64,000 nucleotides of DNA from Candidatus Thorarchaeota archaeon (GTDB lineage Archaea > Asgardarchaeota > Thorarchaeia > Thorarchaeales > Thorarchaeaceae). A program made the translations under genes and the position numbers. The stretch spans positions 1 through 64,000 of the forward strand of contig JACAEL010000014.1 in NCBI GenBank assembly GCA_013388835.1, written 5' to 3'. The notes beneath the pieces are model-generated. The model saw only the letters and a program-made list of their open reading frames with translations, was not told the DNA's origin and made no database searches. Each line of letters begins with the position of its first letter. Positions within the stretch are counted from its first letter, which is position 1. This document shows positions 59,460 through 64,000 of this stretch, one piece after another.

Positions 59460-59903
59460 ATGAGAGAAGTGAATCCTCTTGTTCTAGCTGTGGTGGCAGT
59501 TGCCGTTTTGGGAATCGCAATGATTCCGACAGTCGCAGCTACACACACGCAAGGTGTCATCCACCATACAATGGTGGACGCATTAGTCCCGTCGTGGGTC
59601 GTTGGCGAGCTCTACTACCGTCTTGACGTCGATTCTCACTACGGCAGTGGGAGATACATAATCGACCAGGCATGGGACACTGTATCCTATTCCTGCTACT
59701 GGCCTGGTGTCGTGTATACCAACGTTGTCCACAGCTATACTACCTACACAGGAATATACAACGAGTACGTTTGGGGAACCTGTTCGTGGGAGAACGGTCT
59801 TTCCATCCCGACTCCGTGGGGCTATGTTTGGATTAATCACTACTACCACACTGCCTACCTCTGGGTCTATGCCAGTGGGTATTGGACTGGGGTTTTGTAT
59901 TAG
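59460..59903 (+). CDS. Secreted Tyr/Trp-rich small protein
   Basis: The 147-residue protein has a signal peptide (MREVNPLVLAVVAVAVLGIAMIPTVAA, 1-27) and a mature part of about 120 residues unusually rich in Tyr, Trp, Val and His, with two cysteines (SCYW, GTCSW) that could form one disulfide. No family is recognised; the look is that of a beta-rich secreted peptide. A TATA-like CGCTTAACT near 59391 and AGGGGTG before the ATG support expression. It is the first gene before a secreted/ABC transporter set. Confidence 0.6.
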   Translation: MREVNPLVLAVVAVAVLGIAMIPTVAATHTQGVIHHTMVDALVPSWVVGELYYRLDVDSHYGSGRYIIDQAWDTVSYSCYWPGVVYTNVVHSYTTYTGIYNEYVWGTCSWENGLSIPTPWGYVWINHYYHTAYLWVYASGYWTGVLY

Positions 59904-60073
59904 CTTAGGTACCAAAGGAGAGGGCCGAGACGAAGACCAACATGGGTTGGCAGCAGCTGCAGCGAAGTTGGGCCGTCTTGGAAATACGCAGGGTGGTGCG
60001 TACATGCCTCTGTGCAGTCACACAACTCCTGAGGTCGGTCCGACACTTCACGAGACCTCAAGGAGTGACCCCA

Positions 60074-61042
60074 GTGCCGTTTCCTAGGATTGACAAGACT
60101 CCTGTGTCCAACTCTGTCCACCCAAAAAAGAACGGTTTCTCGGCGAGTGCTGTCACAATCTTGATGCTGACAGCATCCCTCTCCATCTTACAGGCACCCA
60201 TACCTGTCTACGCAATCAATGATGCTCCATCATTTGCTCCGGGACAATACCTGATGTATCGGTTATTCTTCAGACATCTGCTCTTCTTCAATGGCACCCG
60301 CATTGACACCCCTGCGGAAGTGCCTGGAGTCCAGAATGGAACCCTTCGTCTATCTTCGCTCTCCCTAGACAATGGCTTCATTCTTATGGAGTCCGCTCTT
60401 TCCATCCAAGACATACACCAATCAACCAAGAGAGTCCAGTTCAGTACTTCCACCATGTCGGTCATGTCCGAAGATGGCGCGGTAGAGGTTGGCTTCATGC
60501 GTCTTTGGCTAGACATTTCCGAGGTTCAGCCCGTCAACAGCTTCACAATATCCAGGTTGAACGCCATTGGACCAGCTGCCACTGGAGTGTTGGGTGGTAT
60601 GGTGTTTCTTGATATGGGTCCACTGGGTGTGCATGAAGTCAGGTCTGTTCTCTCATCTGTCACACTTATGGGCGCCCAACAGAATTGGACGAGTTTCTAC
60701 GATCGAGACTCGGGACTTCTTCTCAGGGAGGACAGGGGACCGGCCGACCCCTTCCTCCTCGGTCTGCATGGGATTGAAAGGATTGATGTGATGTTGACTC
60801 TAGCCCAAACCAACTGCAACATTGGACCCCCACTCACCGTGCCTGATCCGACTGGTCAATCTAATACCTTTGGAGGCGTACTCGATATGCCTGCAGTCGT
60901 AGGTTCTCTTCTGGTTGCGATTGGCACTGTTTCTGCTGCAAGTCTAGTCAGAATCAGACACAATAGGCGGAGAATGAGGAAGAGGCTGCTCAAGGAAGAG
61001 CGGAAGAAGCGTCAAAAAGGCAGTCTAAGAGGAATGCACTGA
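60074..61042 (+). CDS. Secreted, C-terminally membrane-anchored protein of the ABC cluster
   Basis: The GTG at 60074 is chosen because GGAG sits eight bases upstream. The 322-residue protein then has an N-terminal membrane/signal segment (about 19-40), a beta-rich external domain (about 45-265), a membrane helix near 275-295 (VVGSLLVAIGTVSAASLV) and a very basic tail (RIRHNRRRMRKRLLKEERKKR). No family is recognised. The frame is open to 59942. The ABC ATPase starts one base after its stop, so it is part of that operon. Confidence 0.6.
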   Translation: MPFPRIDKTPVSNSVHPKKNGFSASAVTILMLTASLSILQAPIPVYAINDAPSFAPGQYLMYRLFFRHLLFFNGTRIDTPAEVPGVQNGTLRLSSLSLDNGFILMESALSIQDIHQSTKRVQFSTSTMSVMSEDGAVEVGFMRLWLDISEVQPVNSFTISRLNAIGPAATGVLGGMVFLDMGPLGVHEVRSVLSSVTLMGAQQNWTSFYDRDSGLLLREDRGPADPFLLGLHGIERIDVMLTLAQTNCNIGPPLTVPDPTGQSNTFGGVLDMPAVVGSLLVAIGTVSAASLVRIRHNRRRMRKRLLKEERKKRQKGSLRGMH

Positions 61043-61043
61043 A

Positions 61044-61961
61044 ATGGCAGACTACATCATCCAAACAAAGAATCTCAGCAAATCCTTTGTGGACGTCTTA
61101 GCTCTGGACAATATGACTCTTGTTGTAAAACCCGGAGTGTTTGGCCTTGTTGGACCCAACGGCGCAGGCAAGACAACACTAATCCGGATTCTCTTGGGTC
61201 TGGCGAAACCCACGAGCGGCGAGGCCAGCGTATTGGGTCAGGATGTAGTGCACAACTCCTACGAGATTAGAGAGAGGATTGGCGTGCTTCACGAGCGAGC
61301 AACATTCCCGAAGGCGATGAAGGTGCGTGCATACCTCGACAGGGTGTGCAGGATGTACGAAGATAGGCGGACTTCGGAAGAGCTCCTTGAAATGGTGGGG
61401 TTGGCGTACGCAGGAGAGCGACCTATCGGTAAGCTTTCAGCCGGCATGCACCAACGACTCGGACTTGCTCAAGCGTTTGCAGGTAACCCTGAGCTTGTGA
61501 TTCTTGATGAACCAACCGTCAACCTCGATGTGAAAGGAAGACGCGAGACGATTGACCTAGTCGTCGAGATGTATCGCAGTACCGGTGTTTCGTTTTTCAT
61601 CTCGTCCCATATTCTATCGGAACTAGAACGTGCCTGTGACTCGATTGCATTCATGAAGAATGGGAGAGTACTCGACTCTGGCTCCATAGCGGACATCCTG
61701 TCCAGATACGCTCAGGGTGTCTGGAGGGTCCGGACATCCATGCCCGAGGCATTCGCATCAAGAGCAGGGGCAATCAAGGGCGTCAGATCCGCCAGAGTAA
61801 CCGGTAGCACACTGGTCACAGTCACTGCGGAGAGGGAATGGACAGAAGACCTGCAGGACCACCTGCGGAACTTGAGTATGACTGAGAATCTCGGAGTTCA
61901 CGCAATTGAACCATCTATGTCGCTCGAAGATGCATATGAAGTGGTGATGGATAATGAGTAG
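61044..61961 (+). CDS. ABC transporter ATP-binding protein
   Basis: The 305-residue protein has Walker A GLVGPNGAGKTTLIRILLGL (33-52), the signature IGKLSAGMHQRLGLAQAFAG, Walker B LVILDEPTVNLD and an H-loop SSHILSELE. The signature reads LSAGM instead of LSGGQ, tolerated in many ABC-2 exporters. A C-terminal 80-residue regulatory part follows. It overlaps the permease start by eight bases. Confidence 0.93.
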   Translation: MADYIIQTKNLSKSFVDVLALDNMTLVVKPGVFGLVGPNGAGKTTLIRILLGLAKPTSGEASVLGQDVVHNSYEIRERIGVLHERATFPKAMKVRAYLDRVCRMYEDRRTSEELLEMVGLAYAGERPIGKLSAGMHQRLGLAQAFAGNPELVILDEPTVNLDVKGRRETIDLVVEMYRSTGVSFFISSHILSELERACDSIAFMKNGRVLDSGSIADILSRYAQGVWRVRTSMPEAFASRAGAIKGVRSARVTGSTLVTVTAEREWTEDLQDHLRNLSMTENLGVHAIEPSMSLEDAYEVVMDNE

Positions 61962-62766
61962 AGTGTTTAGACGATTCATGAACCTCGTACAGATGGAGAG
62001 CGAGTATACGTACCGCTTTCCCATCATGGAGTTGCTGCTTGCGCTAATCCTACTTATGACCTTCCTTACATCATTTGTTCCTGCTACTTCATCCATCAAT
62101 ATCGGACGTTCACCAAGCTGGAACGGAACGCTGCCGGCACAGCAGTACTCCGACATCTTCAACAACACCCTTCGTTGGTCGACAATCTCCTGCTTCGCTG
62201 GACTCATGCATCCCCTGGCATTCATCGTGCCGATACTCACTTCGATATCTGTAGCTGGCTGCATTGAGGATGGCACTCTGAAGACACTCTTGTCATATCC
62301 AACGAAAAGAGAATGGCTTTTGGAGTCCAAAGTCCTGCTGATTACCGTGGTGACTGCACTCACCTCGATTCTAGGCATCACATTCGCCGTAGTCTTTCTG
62401 CTACCTTCAGGCCTAGCACTGGGCGACTTGTCCCTTCTGATGAGCGCGACTGTGGTACACATCATCTTGTTGGTTGCATTTGGAACTCTGGTTTCAGTGG
62501 TTTTCAAGCGTGTGTCGGTGGCGGCTCTGGGAGGAGTTGCTTTCTGGTACGTCCTCCAGTACCTATTCTCGATGGGACTCAAAGATATCAGAGCGCTATC
62601 AGTCTTCCTCCCGCTTCCTGCCGCTATCCTCGCAATTGGGGGACAAGACGGCACAAGCTCGGCACTTCTCGCAACGGAGATTCCCATCTATCTTGTGCTT
62701 TCAGTTGGAGTCGCAGCCGCATTGTTCGCTATATGCTTCATGTTGTTCAGGAGACTAGAGGTGTGA
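61954..62766 (+). CDS. ABC-2 type transporter permease
   Basis: The 270-residue protein has six predicted membrane segments (about 22-45, 88-108, 127-150, 158-180, 186-207 and 238-262). It carries an ABC-2 pattern early in the second half (IEDGTLKTLLSYPTKREWLLESKVLL), the coupling region that contacts the ATPase. It is translationally coupled to the ATPase gene. Substrate unknown; the adjacent secreted proteins are candidates for cargo or accessory parts. Confidence 0.88.
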   Translation: MSRVFRRFMNLVQMESEYTYRFPIMELLLALILLMTFLTSFVPATSSINIGRSPSWNGTLPAQQYSDIFNNTLRWSTISCFAGLMHPLAFIVPILTSISVAGCIEDGTLKTLLSYPTKREWLLESKVLLITVVTALTSILGITFAVVFLLPSGLALGDLSLLMSATVVHIILLVAFGTLVSVVFKRVSVAALGGVAFWYVLQYLFSMGLKDIRALSVFLPLPAAILAIGGQDGTSSALLATEIPIYLVLSVGVAAALFAICFMLFRRLEV

Positions 62767-62770
62767 TAGG

Positions 62771-63301
62771 TTGCGAACTGTCAGACTGTTTCTTGTGGTT
62801 TCCCTCGTCATGCTGCTGGGGTCTACTATTAGCTACGTACCTGTCAGCCAGCAGCTCCAGATTTCGAATCAATCGTACGGTGCTCTGTCTTTCAAGGCGA
62901 TATCATATACTGAGATTCACGCACGAGTCATAGACCCTGAAGTTGTGACACTCAGCGTATTCGTCCTGACCGAAGAGGATTATCTGACGAGCATCAGGGA
63001 AGGCAGTCTTGTCAATACGACACCCTTGGCAAATGCAGCTGGAGCTTCCGAGATTTCACTGCTTCTTCACTTCCCAGTACCCGACATCTACGGCGTACTT
63101 GTGGAAACAAACGAGAGTCGTACGGTCAGCGTATACGTCACTGTGTCTTCAATACCGCCACAGTTGGCCCCACTAGTGACTGGACTAATACTCCTGACCT
63201 TCACGGTTCTCTTTGTGTTCATCCAGAAGCATACCAGGCAGACCGTGCCCTTGAAACCTGCGCCTCCCATGCCTCTCAATCCCCAAAAACACAACGATTA
63301 G
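62771..63301 (+). CDS. Membrane-anchored secreted protein of the ABC cluster
   Basis: The 176-residue protein has an N-terminal signal/anchor (about 4-22), an external domain of about 110 residues and a C-terminal membrane helix (about 134-154) with a short tail ending PPMPLNPQKHND. The two-anchor layout mirrors the gene at 60074. The start is a TTG with GATAGG just before it. It is four bases after the permease stop. No family known. Confidence 0.6.
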   Translation: MRTVRLFLVVSLVMLLGSTISYVPVSQQLQISNQSYGALSFKAISYTEIHARVIDPEVVTLSVFVLTEEDYLTSIREGSLVNTTPLANAAGASEISLLLHFPVPDIYGVLVETNESRTVSVYVTVSSIPPQLAPLVTGLILLTFTVLFVFIQKHTRQTVPLKPAPPMPLNPQKHND

Positions 63302-63414
63302 GCTCTTGTTTCTGCGCGATCCTACTGCAAGACTGAGTTTCCTTGACTTGAGTCCCCGAATTGATGTCAGTGTGGTATGGCCAATGCGTCAGATTGGAAA
63401 ACGGAGTGAGAAGG

Positions 63415-64000
63415 ATGAGGCTGTACCGGACCCGCTACTACAACGGTCCGTCGGTCTTCTCGACGAGGAAGACGATTCTGAAGCTTGAGGTGGACATCTC
63501 AGACAGGGACTGACTGACTGAAACCGGCCTCAAGAGGCTGCTCGATGCGCTTCAAGATGTTCCGAGTCTAGAGGAGTATGCCAGTGCGCGTTTCATGGGC
63601 TCTCACGAGTCCTAGAGATACCTGCCACTCCTCCCATTGGCTCTTGAGCGGAGGTCGGGCTCTGAAACCCTCACGGTCGTGAAAGACATCGGCATAGTCG
63701 ACGGCTGCTACGAGTTCACAGTCGAGTTCGAGTATGAGCAGGTCGGAGACAAAGCCGCGGCATTGGCAATCGATGTCATCTACGATGCAGTGGTTGGACT
63801 AGAAAGTTCGCCGTACCTCTACTACCATACGCACAGGGACAACCCCGAGTGGGTATCTGGGAAGATGATGCTGAAGCATACTGTGATTGCAGGCACATTC
63901 GTCCAGCTGCCTAGCTCCTTTGACAATGAGAGCATCCCGTGGCTAGTGGGCACCATAATCCCCAAGTGGTTTACGCGGCTGGACGAGATCCGCCACGACG
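63415..64000 (+). pseudogene. Cyanophycin-synthetase-like N-terminal region with two in-frame stops (continues past the window)
   Basis: A single frame from the ATG at 63415 to the window end encodes MRLYRTRYYNGPSVFSTRKT, then ILKLEVDISDRD, a TGA (63511-63513), 33 codons, a TAG (63613-63615), and an open run of about 128 codons starting RYLPLLPLALE and including YEFTVEFEYEQVGDKAAAL. This order resembles the N-terminal domain of cyanophycin synthetase-type amide ligases (RGPNxWS, then PGxYNVVFxY-type strand). The constant frame across two different stops points to recent decay. Resemblance is by eye and moderate. Confidence 0.45.

Noticed and set aside
61758-62687. A 309-codon frame on the minus strand
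   Set aside because: It lies wholly opposite the ABC ATPase and permease genes, has low-complexity composition and no domain; the plus-strand genes have clear motifs.
63511-63615. Selenocysteine or pyrrolysine recoding at the TGA and TAG
   Set aside because: Two different stops in one gene, no SECIS- or PYLIS-like hairpin that I could see nearby, and neither residue is known for this family; decay is simpler.

Overview
The window is a gene-dense stretch of an archaeal chromosome. Reading it gives a clearly archaeal information-processing set: eL37, eL21, eL38, eL40, Rpo4, an LSm protein, Alba, aCPSF1/FttA, an aCPSF2-type nuclease, Pth2, TruD, Pus10, KsgA, a proteasome beta subunit and a geranylgeranyl reductase for archaeal lipids. 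SepF points to FtsZ-based division. The presence of eL38 and eL40, a pair of small profilin- or roadblock-like proteins, and the general gene content fit an archaeon of the TACK/Asgard side (a Thorarchaeia-like genome would fit). That placement is inference; no 16S rRNA or eukaryotic-signature GTPase or actin lies in the window.

Layout. 1-2 kb: cell-surface and membrane proteins and a methyltransferase. 2.2-20.9 kb: informational genes, mostly on the minus strand. These comprise a tRNA-Ala with two introns, LSm-eL37, a PUA protein, an SF2 helicase, SepF, FttA, PsmB, an FKBP, the eL21-Rpo4-DUF655-KsgA-HemK operon, Pus10, geranylgeranyl reductase, Pth2-TruD, a NusA-like protein, Alba, aCPSF2 and eL38. 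20.9-22.1 kb: insertion-sequence debris, tRNA-Val and eL40. 22.3-24.3 kb: sucCD. 24.4-32.4 kb: a probably inactive Ski2-type helicase with a SWIM finger, PRC-barrel, PAC2, NIP7-like, NSUN, threonine synthase, CYTH and HD proteins.

32.6-43.9 kb is a plus-strand operon and the most striking part of the window. It encodes a 2047-residue membrane-anchored protein with a transglutaminase-like domain that seems to have lost its catalytic residues, about 14 Ig-like repeats and a DUF4129 tail. A DUF4350 membrane protein, a MoxR AAA ATPase, a DUF58 protein and another membrane protein follow. MoxR/DUF58/transglutaminase sets are widespread but poorly understood; this one looks adapted to a giant surface protein.

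43.9-58.6 kb: DHH phosphoesterase, an OPT transporter, a DUF167 protein, the tandem profilin/roadblock-like pair, an HTH regulator facing a 30-codon gene with its own promoter and tandem operator-like repeats, transporters (two MFS, one ClC), NfeD-like, a Holliday-junction-resolvase-like nuclease, thioredoxin-like, flavodoxin and TPR proteins. 58.7-59.4 kb: a decayed IS element whose end sequence recurs at 21.4 kb. 59.4-63.3 kb: a secreted Tyr/Trp-rich small protein, two membrane-anchored secreted proteins and an ABC-2 type transporter, apparently one export or immunity unit. The window ends in a broken cyanophycin-synthetase-like gene with two in-frame stops.

No CRISPR array, rRNA or replication origin was seen. 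Codon positions, starts and intron limits were worked out by hand; family names come from recognised motifs, not database searches.
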